DNA of 13,380 nucleotides from Gammaproteobacteria bacterium. GTDB taxonomy: Bacteria > Pseudomonadota > Gammaproteobacteria > GRL18. The translations under genes and the position numbers were made by a program. This document shows, in pieces, positions 5,732 through 13,082 of this stretch. Location of the stretch: assembly GCA_024511395.1 (NCBI GenBank), contig JANELJ010000018.1, positions 1 to 13,380 on the forward strand, in the 5' to 3' direction. The stretch's first letter is position 1. Every line of letters begins with the position of its first letter. The notes under the pieces are model-generated. The model worked only from the letters and a program-made list of their open reading frames with translations, did not search any database and had not been told where the DNA came from.

Positions 5732-7471
5732 GTGCCGCTAATCACTCTCGGGCTTTCCGGTTCCCTGAATCATGATCCCTCTGCCGCCCTGTTTTTTGAC
5801 GGCAAGCTGGTTGCCGCTGCTGAAGAAGAGCGTTTTATCAGGGACAAACATGCCAAAGGTAAAATGCCGGTACATGCCACCCGCTTTTGTCTGGATTATG
5901 CCGGTATTACGCCCGATCAAATTGATATTGTCGCCGTTCCTTATGCTGAAATTCCCCTGTCTTCCCCGGCCCGCTGGCATTATGCTAAGCGCTACTGGTA
6001 TGCACCGGACCGGGCATTAGATGCCCTGTTTAACGGTAATCGCCGTTATCGCCGCTATGTCGGTTATATTAAAGCCATGTGTGAAGAAGTCGGCATTAAC
6101 TGGACGGCTATTCAGTTTGAGTCGGTAGAACATCACCTAGCCCATGTCAGCAGTTGTTACCATTTAAGTGGTTTTAAAGAGAAAACCGCCATTATGGGCA
6201 TTGACGGTAAGGGTGAATACGCTACGACTTTTTTTGGTTACGGGGAAAACGGTAAAATCTATAAAATTAAGGAATTTTACGATCCGGATTCACTGGGCGG
6301 TGTGTATGGTGCTATTACTGAATACCTGGGGTTTGAAATGCTTGATGGTGAATTCAAGGTTATGGGTATGGCACCGTATGGTGATCCCAATAAATACGAT
6401 TTTTCCCGTCTGATTGATTTTGATGGTAAAGACTTTAAGGTTAATACCAAACTGGTCAATGTAATTGGTACACGGCGTTATAAGGAAAGCGGCAAGGGCT
6501 ATTATTTTTCTCCCGCTCTGATTGACTGGCTGGGCCCAAAACGGGAAGGCGATGAAATTGATGATCCCTATGTGGATTATGCGGCCTCCATGCAGAAACT
6601 GTTCGAGGACATTTCGCTCAAACTAATGGACCACTATCTGGGCGATATTATTAAGGAAACCGGAAAAATTGCCTTTGCCGGTGGAGCAGCCCTGAATGTT
6701 AAATTGAACCAGAAAATTATTGCTCGGGACGAAGTTAAAGAGCTGTTTGTACAGCCGGCGGCTTCAGATGCCGGAACCGCTATTGGTGCCGCTTCTTATG
6801 TAATTGCCTCTAAAGGTATTGAGCTGGAAAAAATGGAGCACGTTTACATGGGGCCGGAATTTACTAATGAACAGTGTATTGAAGCCTGTCAGAAATACCA
6901 GAGTGATCATGGACAGGATGTTAAATATAAACAGATAGACGAAGTGCCAAAAAATATTGCCAGAATCCTGGCCGATGGTAACCCCGTATCCTGGTTTCAG
7001 GGGCGTATGGAATTTGGTCCCCGGGCATTAGGCGGGCGTAGTATTTTAGGTTGTCCCAGTATTCCCGGTGTGGCAGACCGGATTAATGAGCAGATTAAAT
7101 TCCGCGAGCGCTGGCGTCCGTTTTGCCCCAGTATGCTTGATACCGTAGCCCCGAAGATGCTGAAAACCGATCATCCTGCCCCTTTTATGACGTTTACTTT
7201 TGAGGTCAATGATGGCTGGGCAGAACGGGTGCCGGAAGTGGTGCATGAAGACGGTACGGCCCGTGCCCAGGCGGTAAAAGAATCAGTTAATCCGAGGTAT
7301 TATGCTTTATTAAAAGAAATTGAAGTGTTAACAGGTAATGGCGTGGTGCTTAATACTTCCCTGAACCGACGCGGTGAGCCGGTGGTCTGTACGCCGGAAG
7401 ATGCACTGAATATGTTTTACGGTTCGGATCTGCAGTATTTAATTATGCAGGATATTCTGGTGACTAAATAG
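5732..7471 (+). CDS. NodU/CmcH/TobZ-family carbamoyltransferase
   Basis: The family transfers a carbamoyl group from carbamoyl phosphate, through a carbamoyl-adenylate, to a hydroxyl of a sugar or antibiotic. The 579-residue protein has the two-part architecture: an N-terminal Kae1/ASKHA-like domain (GLSGSLNHDPSAAL near 7-20, EEERF, VEHHLAHVSS with His134, His135 and His138, IDGKGE with Asp158, FAGGAALNVKLN at about 314 and DAGTAIGAA at about 346) and a C-terminal YrdC-like domain with GRMEFGPRALGGRSIL near 424-439. The start is GTG at 5732 with AGAAGGA 7 bases before it; the next residues PLITLGLSGS match the family start. Its place after rmlCD suggests the acceptor is a deoxysugar or surface glycan, as NodU acts on Nod factor, but the substrate cannot be read from sequence. 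The CTA at 6137 lies in CCTAG. Confidence 0.92.
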   Translation: MPLITLGLSGSLNHDPSAALFFDGKLVAAAEEERFIRDKHAKGKMPVHATRFCLDYAGITPDQIDIVAVPYAEIPLSSPARWHYAKRYWYAPDRALDALFNGNRRYRRYVGYIKAMCEEVGINWTAIQFESVEHHLAHVSSCYHLSGFKEKTAIMGIDGKGEYATTFFGYGENGKIYKIKEFYDPDSLGGVYGAITEYLGFEMLDGEFKVMGMAPYGDPNKYDFSRLIDFDGKDFKVNTKLVNVIGTRRYKESGKGYYFSPALIDWLGPKREGDEIDDPYVDYAASMQKLFEDISLKLMDHYLGDIIKETGKIAFAGGAALNVKLNQKIIARDEVKELFVQPAASDAGTAIGAASYVIASKGIELEKMEHVYMGPEFTNEQCIEACQKYQSDHGQDVKYKQIDEVPKNIARILADGNPVSWFQGRMEFGPRALGGRSILGCPSIPGVADRINEQIKFRERWRPFCPSMLDTVAPKMLKTDHPAPFMTFTFEVNDGWAERVPEVVHEDGTARAQAVKESVNPRYYALLKEIEVLTGNGVVLNTSLNRRGEPVVCTPEDALNMFYGSDLQYLIMQDILVTK

Positions 7472-7512
7472 TGTCCGTCTGTTTTTAAGCTTTCAATTTT
7501 CCCCTTTTTTGA

Positions 7513-7544
7513 CTTAAACCCCCTTTGAAAAAGGGGGACTTAAG
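7513..7544. terminator. C5/G5 palindrome between convergent genes, likely bidirectional terminator
   Basis: CTTAA and CCCCCTTT (7513-7526) pair with AAAGGGGG and TTAAG (7530-7544) around a loop of about three bases, with a small bulge. It lies between the end of the carbamoyltransferase gene (7471) and the end of the leftward DUF2384 gene (7568). A related, longer element separates the other convergent pair at 10156-10227, so this is a dispersed palindromic repeat that may serve as a terminator. Confidence 0.6.
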
Positions 7545-7567
7545 AGGAGCAGAGTTCGGGTTAGGAT

Positions 7568-7981
7568 TTAGTTTGAGTCACCAAACCAGTCGTAACTGCA
7601 GTCCAGATGCTTACGGATCTGGATAATGCCTTCCAGATCATCTTCTACCATGACCTGAATCGGTGAGCGGTTTTTAAACTTCTTGCTGGCACGGGTCATC
7701 CAGAATAGGGACATTTTGGGATTGGTCGGGTAACTGGTGGACAGTGCATCTATAATACCTAGAATATGACGCAGACGTTCCTGTACTTCAGATGTGTCCG
7801 GAAATGCAGTGTCATGCCTGAACTGGCTCAGGTGACGGACTTTTACATTTTTTGGTAATGCCATAATGGAGAGAATATGTTCACCGTCCAGTTGCCACTG
7901 GTCCATAATGTGCATCACGGCATTGGTGACTTTTATGTTATAATCCTCTTCGGACAATTCGTTTTGTGGTTGTGCTGTCAT
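7568..7981 (-). CDS. MbcA/ParS/Xre-like antitoxin-family protein (DUF2384)
   Basis: A 137-residue protein whose C-terminal third, FWMTRASKKFKNRSPIQVMVED followed by DLEGIIQIRKHLDC in pieces, has the W..r.....f..r.P...m....G....r..L pattern of the MbcA/ParS/Xre toxin-binding domain. The N-terminal two-thirds is helical (AVMHIMDQWQLDGEHILSIM, then RLRHILGIIDALSTSYP) and resembles the Xre-like part. Classic members neutralise a RES-domain NAD-degrading toxin encoded next door. No such gene is visible: neighbours are a carbamoyltransferase (convergent) and an unknown gene (divergent). It may therefore be a stand-alone regulator rather than an antitoxin. Start ATG at 7981 is preceded by AGG about 9 bases upstream. 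Family assignment is from motif memory and moderately sure. Confidence 0.7.
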   Translation of the reverse strand: MTAQPQNELSEEDYNIKVTNAVMHIMDQWQLDGEHILSIMALPKNVKVRHLSQFRHDTAFPDTSEVQERLRHILGIIDALSTSYPTNPKMSLFWMTRASKKFKNRSPIQVMVEDDLEGIIQIRKHLDCSYDWFGDSN

Positions 7982-8175
7982 ATTGTGTTGCCTGTTTTAC
8001 CTGATTAAAGGCTTAAAGTCCTAGTGATTTAGTCGGGTTTTATTGTATCATCTATTTTCTGTTATTTCTAACTAATTTTATTATCTTCTAAAGTTTGTCT
8101 ATATGTCAGTCTGAAAAACTGTCAAAAGCACCTTTTAAACCGAATAAAAAGTTAACTGTATTAAAGAGGAAAGCT

Positions 8176-8592
8176 ATGTCTGAAGTAAGCGGATCTGAAA
8201 AAGTCTCGTTTTTACTGGGGGGGCAGGAAGTTTTAACTTATGACCGTTCTATTGCCCTGACGGAGCAGCAGAAAAATTACCTGGAGGATATGGACAGATC
8301 CCTGGAAGAAGGGTTTATGCTGGCTGGGCAGAAGGTGGAGCAACCTGATCTGGAACAGAAAACCCAGTTTGTGGCACTGAATCTGGTGCAGGTACTGCAA
8401 AAAGAAGACGATAAAACGGCCATTATACTGTTTTCTTACCTGGTGGATCGGATGCCGGACCTGAAACAGGCTAAGGCAATGGTTAAAGAGAGCGAATCCG
8501 GTAATAAAATCGGGGTGGAGTTTATTTTTGATGAAATCAAGCCGGAAGGGCAGAAACTGGAGTTTCATCCTAAACCGCTGGTGATGCATTAA
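8176..8592 (+). CDS. Unrecognised acidic protein, first of a three-gene set
   Basis: I do not recognise this 138-residue protein. The start is the ATG at 8176 with AGAGGA 5 bases upstream; a longer reading from a TTG at 8095 has a basic, unconserved-looking extension and no ribosome site. The sequence opens with a strand-like FLLGGQEVLTYD, then ALTEQQKNYLEDMDRSLEEGF, an amphipathic helix (FVALNLVQVLQKEDDKTA, ILFSYLVDRMPDL), and a strand-rich C-terminus (KIGVEFIFDEIKPEGQKLEFHP). There is no signal peptide, membrane segment or cysteine, so it is probably a soluble cytoplasmic protein. It precedes 8663-9346 and 9435-10136 on the same strand with gaps of 70 and 88 bases and a similar Glu/Gln/Leu-rich composition, which suggests joint function. 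Confidence 0.75.
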   Translation: MSEVSGSEKVSFLLGGQEVLTYDRSIALTEQQKNYLEDMDRSLEEGFMLAGQKVEQPDLEQKTQFVALNLVQVLQKEDDKTAIILFSYLVDRMPDLKQAKAMVKESESGNKIGVEFIFDEIKPEGQKLEFHPKPLVMH

Positions 8593-8662
8593 GTTATTAC
8601 TGCAGGCAAAATAATATGGTTTATAAAAGTTTATGAAATAAGTTTGTGAAAAAGGTAGTTGC

Positions 8663-9346
8663 ATGACTCTGGAATTTTTACCCCGTCCCGGTATGCGGGA
8701 GCGGCATCTTAAACGGCAGTATCAGAATCTGCTGTTTGATAAAAACGTGCGGGAATTTGATAAGCAGCGTTTAAGTGGTGCCCGTTTTATGGATGAAAAA
8801 GAGCAGGAAGAATTCGGCCAGTCTTTTGTACAGCTGGTGGAAGAAGTGGCTGAATTAAAGCCCAATGAAGACAGTGAAGTGTTGCTGGAACTGAAAGCCC
8901 GCCTGGATCATACTTATGAAGTCTGCAGTGGCCTGGCAGGGGAACATGAAGCAGAAAAGCAGGCCATTACCCGGCTGGTAGAAGTGATTATGGCCTCCAT
9001 CTGGCAGGGAGCACAGGGTGATGCTGAAGCGGAGCAGAATCTGCATGAGGAAGCCCTGGCACGGAAAACCCATTATCATTTACTGCGTTTTCCTGTTATT
9101 GCTGATCTACTCCGAGCCCGTTCACCCATTGCCGGGGATCAACTGGTACCGACTTTACTGAGTGAGTCAGAAGAGTCGCTGGAAGCGGCACTGACCTTAT
9201 TTGATAAGGAACAGTTAGAAGAAATTCTGCGACGGAGTGAGACTTTGCTAAGTTCTTTGTCTGCTGCGGATAATTCAGATATTTATCAGGCCCGTCTTGA
9301 GCAGATCCGCAGCAAATTATTAAGCCTGTCGCTTGAAACCCAATAG
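8663..9346 (+). CDS. Unrecognised helical, Glu-rich protein
   Basis: A 227-residue protein that I do not recognise. It starts at ATG 8663 with AAGG about 8 bases upstream. The N-terminus is basic (RPGMRERHLKRQYQNLLFDK), after which the protein is almost entirely predicted helix, rich in Glu, Leu, Ala and Gln. Charged heptad-like stretches include EEFGQSFVQLVEEVAEL, VLLELKARLDHTYEV and a C-terminal EEILRRSETLLSSLS. No signal peptide, membrane span or catalytic motif is visible; one cysteine only. Such proteins often act as adaptors or assembly factors. Its position between two other unknown genes, opposite a redox fusion gene (10219-11736), suggests a shared but unknown pathway. Confidence 0.78.
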   Translation: MTLEFLPRPGMRERHLKRQYQNLLFDKNVREFDKQRLSGARFMDEKEQEEFGQSFVQLVEEVAELKPNEDSEVLLELKARLDHTYEVCSGLAGEHEAEKQAITRLVEVIMASIWQGAQGDAEAEQNLHEEALARKTHYHLLRFPVIADLLRARSPIAGDQLVPTLLSESEESLEAALTLFDKEQLEEILRRSETLLSSLSAADNSDIYQARLEQIRSKLLSLSLETQ

Positions 9347-9434
9347 TTTATCCCCAATTAAATCAATTACATTCCCCTTAATCCCTAGCCTAAAGAGCCA
9401 TAGTTTTGGAGTCATATTAGCTCTGGAGTAATAA

Positions 9435-10136
9435 ATGAATCAGGAAAAACAGGAAATAGATAGCCCGATTGAAACCTCTGATGCCAAAGAAACCCGTGAG
9501 TTTCTGGCACAGAAGGTACAGGAATTTTCAGATAAGCTGGCGGCTTTACCCAAGGTGGTCGCCTCCATGGAAAAAGCCAGAGTGTTGCTGGATCTGGCTA
9601 ATGCTGAACTGGGTATGACCCAGATGAGTGATGTCTGGAATCATGCTAAGGAAGCCTTTGATATCTGCATTGCCAATGAAGAATGGCAGATAGCCATTGA
9701 AGCCTGCGACTTACTTTACCAGACAGAACTGCCGTCCTCCATTGTTGCCTTGGGGCATGGTGTCTGGCTGTCGGTGACTTATCCTGTTGAGCCGGAATAT
9801 ACCATTAATATGCTAAATTATGTCATTAATGAAACCCCGGATGATGCCGATGGTGCTGCCCTGGCGGCTGTGACAGCCCACTTTATTGTGGATCACCGCA
9901 CCGAGGGCCGTAAGAAAGAAGATCTGAAAGTGATCACCGGTAATATGATTGCCAAAGTAGCTGAGCGGCACAGTAAGGTTGAAACCCAGATGGGACTGGA
10001 TGTCTGGATGGACAAGCTGGAATTAAGAGATCCCGATGTGTTCCTGCCCCGTATGGGTCTGGTAGTTGGAGCCATTGTCGGTGACGGAAACTGGTGGTTT
10101 GATCGGGATGAGTTAAGAGCGAAAATTCCGGATTAA
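9435..10136 (+). CDS. Unrecognised TPR-like helical-repeat protein
   Basis: A 233-residue soluble protein from ATG 9435, preceded by GGAG 6 bases upstream. After an acidic N-terminus the sequence EKARVLLDLANAELG, VWNHAKEAFDICIANEEW and IAIEACDLLYQTE gives helix pairs with TPR-like spacing of small and large residues, so a helical repeat fold is likely. A distinct middle motif, LGHGVWLSVTYPVEPEYT, is followed by NYVINETPDDADGAALAAVTAHF. The C-terminus ends in a Trp/Asp-rich WWFDRDELRAKIPD. I cannot assign a function. It is the last gene of the rightward set and is followed 19 bases later by the large palindrome. Confidence 0.8.
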   Translation: MNQEKQEIDSPIETSDAKETREFLAQKVQEFSDKLAALPKVVASMEKARVLLDLANAELGMTQMSDVWNHAKEAFDICIANEEWQIAIEACDLLYQTELPSSIVALGHGVWLSVTYPVEPEYTINMLNYVINETPDDADGAALAAVTAHFIVDHRTEGRKKEDLKVITGNMIAKVAERHSKVETQMGLDVWMDKLELRDPDVFLPRMGLVVGAIVGDGNWWFDRDELRAKIPD

Positions 10137-10155
10137 TTTCTGGTTGTTGAAATTA

Positions 10156-10227
10156 AACGATTAACCACCCTGCTCTTAAATCCCCCTTTTTGAAAAGGGG
10201 GATTTAAGAGCAGGGTGGTTAATCGTT
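10156..10227. repeat. Perfect 72-bp palindrome (35-bp arms, 2-base loop) between convergent genes
   Basis: The left arm 10156-10190 (AACGATTAACCACCC..., ending CCCCCTTTT) is the exact inverse complement of 10193-10227, separated only by TG. The right arm overlaps the last three codons of the leftward fusion gene, including its TAA stop (10219-10221). The inner part, CTTAAATCCCCC and its inverse, is related to 7513-7544. It should fold into a very stable hairpin in either transcript and probably terminates both convergent genes, although no long T run follows the stem. Confidence 0.9.
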
Positions 10228-11736
10228 GATTTCGTCGCCATGGAAGGTGCTTTCAAAGTGCATATTTTCAGGTTTTACACCATTGGCCAGCAGTAAGGGC
10301 TTTAACAGATGGTTAAGGTGTCCGGGTGCAGAAATGTATAAATCAAAATTAAGCAGATGTTTATGCTCATTGTGCAGGTGTTTGATTAAGGATTCCGCCA
10401 CCACATCGGTTTTGGATTCCAGCACAATAGGGGTGTAGGTAAAATTATCCAGAGCATTATTCCAGGAACGGCACAGATTTTCCAGGTAGTTTTCTTCAAC
10501 CTTGCGAGTTATCCAGTATAAATGAATGGTATCGGCATTATCCAGTGACATGGCGTGTTCTATGAGTCCTTTGATGGGCGCAAATCCGGTATCCCAGGCG
10601 ACAAAAATCAGTGAATTGGGTGAGTCCTCATCCAGAACAAAACTGCCGTAAGGGCCTTTTAATTTCAGAGTGTCATTGGCTTTAACGTGCTTAATAATGG
10701 CCTGACCAAAATTACTTTGGTCATTGACGGGAATATGAAATTCTAGGGTGCTGGGTTCGCAGGGACAGCTGGCGATGGAATATTCAGCCTGCAGTTCGGT
10801 CTCACTTCCGCCGCTACCTTCGGGAATGATCAACTCAATATGCTGACCGGCCAGAAAACGCAGACGCTGACTGCGGAGAGGGCGCAGGGTCATAATAATG
10901 GCATGATTATTAATGGTCTGCAGTTTCTTCACTTTGGCGGTAATGCTCTGTAATGGAATATCATCGGCACTGACGGCTTCTTCAGTCTCCAGAGTAATAT
11001 CAGTAATGGCCCAGTTTGAGCAGGTCAGAATATATCCCTGAGCTTTTTCACTTTCTGAAAAAACATAATCCTGATGGGCGGTTTTTTCGACCTTGCCGGA
11101 CAGCAGTTTTGCCTTGCACTTGCCGCATTTACCGTTATTACAGCCGTAATCCACGGCTAGGCCACTGCGCAATGCTGATTCCAGCAAGGTTTCGGACTTG
11201 TCGGAGGTAAAGTCATGACGGCTGGGTAACAGGCGTACATGGGGCAGCATAAATTGATGGATCTGCTGCTCCATATGATCGATGGGGGTGATCATTTTTT
11301 CTATTTCCAGGTTTCTGACTTCAGCATGGAACCAGTCTTTACAGTCATTCAGAGCATGTTCTGGATTATCCCCGAGATTTATGGCCATTAAACGATGCTT
11401 CAGGGCATAAATAAGTTCTTCCATTTTTTCTGCATGCTTGCGCTCATCGGCCAGTTCCTGGTTCATTTTTACCAGACGTCGGCTTAAAGCATCAATCTGG
11501 GCACCTTCCCGTTCACTCTGAGCCATTTTATGCACAGCATCGCGCATAAACTTTTCCACTTTCTCAAGCATGGTATTGTCTTCATACTGAGCCTCAGGAA
11601 AAGCCTTTTTTAAATCCAAAAGGGTTACGGTACCTTCCATAACTTTTAGCTTGTTTTCCTGAATTTTCTTTTGAATATCCCCCCGTTTAACACCGATAAG
11701 ACGGGCTGCCTGAGATAATGATAAATGTCTGTCCAT
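10219..11736 (-). CDS. Fusion: N-terminal HTH, coiled coil, [2Fe-2S] ferredoxin and ferredoxin-reductase-like module
   Basis: A 505-residue protein. The start is ATG 11736 with GGAG 6 bases upstream; the TTG at 11748 would place the ribosome site inside the gene. Residues about 3-45 (HLSLSQAARLIGVKRGDIQK...) resemble an excisionase/MerR-type helix-turn-helix. About 50-120 is a charged coiled coil. A plant-type ferredoxin domain follows with Cys199, Cys204, Cys207 and Cys239 (C-x4-C-x2-C-x31-C), complete for one [2Fe-2S] cluster. The rest resembles phenol-hydroxylase or CDP-6-deoxyglucoseen reductases: AGQHIELIIP, YSIAS (319-323), GPYGSF (361-366), TGFAP (383-387). Key residues differ: the Arg of RxYS is Ala317, GGTG is WDTG, and CGP near the end is SAP. 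Flavin or NAD binding may be weakened, so a redox-sing or redox-sensing regulator is as likely as an enzyme. It lies 35 bases after the GGDEF-EAL gene. Confidence 0.85.
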   Translation of the reverse strand: MDRHLSLSQAARLIGVKRGDIQKKIQENKLKVMEGTVTLLDLKKAFPEAQYEDNTMLEKVEKFMRDAVHKMAQSEREGAQIDALSRRLVKMNQELADERKHAEKMEELIYALKHRLMAINLGDNPEHALNDCKDWFHAEVRNLEIEKMITPIDHMEQQIHQFMLPHVRLLPSRHDFTSDKSETLLESALRSGLAVDYGCNNGKCGKCKAKLLSGKVEKTAHQDYVFSESEKAQGYILTCSNWAITDITLETEEAVSADDIPLQSITAKVKKLQTINNHAIIMTLRPLRSQRLRFLAGQHIELIIPEGSGGSETELQAEYSIASCPCEPSTLEFHIPVNDQSNFGQAIIKHVKANDTLKLKGPYGSFVLDEDSPNSLIFVAWDTGFAPIKGLIEHAMSLDNADTIHLYWITRKVEENYLENLCRSWNNALDNFTYTPIVLESKTDVVAESLIKHLHNEHKHLLNFDLYISAPGHLNHLLKPLLLANGVKPENMHFESTFHGDEIND

Positions 11737-11771
11737 GTTATTCTCCAAAAATCATAAGCGGTATAATCAGC

Positions 11772-13082
11772 TTAAGAAGGTAGTTTAGCCGGTAGTTTCA
11801 CAGGCTGTTGACTGGGTTTACCGTACAGATAACCCTGGGCATAGTGGAACTTCATGTTTTTAATGATTGTTTCAGTCTGTTCTGTCTCAATGCCTTCTGC
11901 CACCAGTTGATGGCCGGTTTCATGAATCATGTCAGCCAGATGATGAATAATGCTGTATTGTTTTTTATCACCCAGCTGCTGAATCAGGGATATGTCAAAC
12001 TTAACGATATCAACCGGCATGGAAGATAAATAACTGATGGATGAATAACCACTGCCGAAATCATCCAGAGCAATAATAAAGCCCAGTTTTTTCAGGGCAT
12101 TAATATGTTTGCTGGCCTGGATTATATTGGTTATCAGGGAGGTTTCAGTTATTTCCAGAACAATTTTATACCACTTTAAATAAGGAACAAACAGGGATAG
12201 TTGCTCTACTATATTGTCATGAATAATAGAAGGTCCGGATACATTAATGGATACACCCGTCTGTTCTGGTATTTTTTTGTTTTTAAGATCTGCTTCAATG
12301 GTTTTAAAGATTGCTAGATCGAATTCGTATTCAAGTTTGCGGGATTCAATCAGTTCAAAAATATTTTGAGGCGAGATGATTTCATTGTCTTTTTGTATTC
12401 TCAGCAAGGCTTCATAATAATTCACCTTATGATCAGACAGGGTAATTATAGGCTGGTAAAACATAACAATATCTTTACCTGAGGCTACGGCATCATAAAC
12501 AATATTGTTGATTTTACTGGAAAAAATACTGTTGGAGCTTTTGTCAATGTCTTTTGAATAAAAAATAATATGATAATTGCCCGGTTTTTTTGCTTCATAG
12601 ACAGCGACATCCGCCTGCCACAGGAGATCATTGATACTGCCGGACTGCTGTTCAATATTATGTGCAATACCAATACTGGCAACAACGGGTTCTTTAATAT
12701 TTAAAGTACTGGAGTCCATATTTTTAATGGCATTTTTGCAACGTTCTGCAACTAAAAGGGCATCCTCTGGTTTGACCTCCTAGATAATGGTTGCAAACTC
12801 ATCTCCGCCGATGCGATAGAGTTTTTCTCCTTTTCTTAATGAACCTTGAATGGTTTCTGCAAAGGACTGAAGAACCTTGTCATCCACCGGATGTCCATAA
12901 GTATCATTAATGCTTTTAAAATGGTTTATGTCAAACAGCAGCAGGGCGATTTTCTGACGGCTACCCGAGAAAATGTCCTGAACGTGCTGCCAGTGCTCTT
13001 CAAAAGCCCTGCGGTTAAAAACTCCAGTAAGTGCATCACGGTGAGCCATATCCTAGAGTTCTTTATTTTTATTGTCCAGGTT
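11772..13082 (-). pseudogene. GGDEF-EAL cyclic-di-GMP protein, two internal TAG codons and truncated by an IS
   Basis: The frame is continuous from the IS junction to the TAA at 11774-11772 except for TAG at 13055-13053 and 12782-12780. In order it encodes a linker (LDNKNKEL), the GGDEF domain (DMAHRDALTGVFNRRAF, DINHFKSINDTYGH, RIGGDEFATII, SIGIA, ADVAVYEAKK), and a full EAL domain (YYEALLR, INVSG, LEITET, DDFGSGYSS, VKFDIS, EGIETEQ, QGYLYGKP). The GGDEF and EAL signatures are intact, so both synthesis and hydrolysis of cyclic di-GMP would be possible in an unbroken protein. Both TAGs sit in CTAGG (minus strand) at variable family positions where CAG would give Gln. The 5' part, including any sensor domain, is cut off by IS copy B and would lie beyond it. 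Internal starts such as 12719 could give an EAL-only product. Confidence 0.85.

Noticed and set aside
10156..10227. Large palindrome as an integron attC site
   Set aside because: The arms are perfectly paired with no bulges or R/L box core sequences, and no integron integrase or cassette series is present.
12780..13055. TAG codons as programmed read-through (for example an amber-recoding system)
   Set aside because: No suppressor tRNA or recoding hairpin is visible, many genes here end normally at TAG or TAA, and the CTAGG context gives a simpler explanation by C-to-T change or base-calling error.
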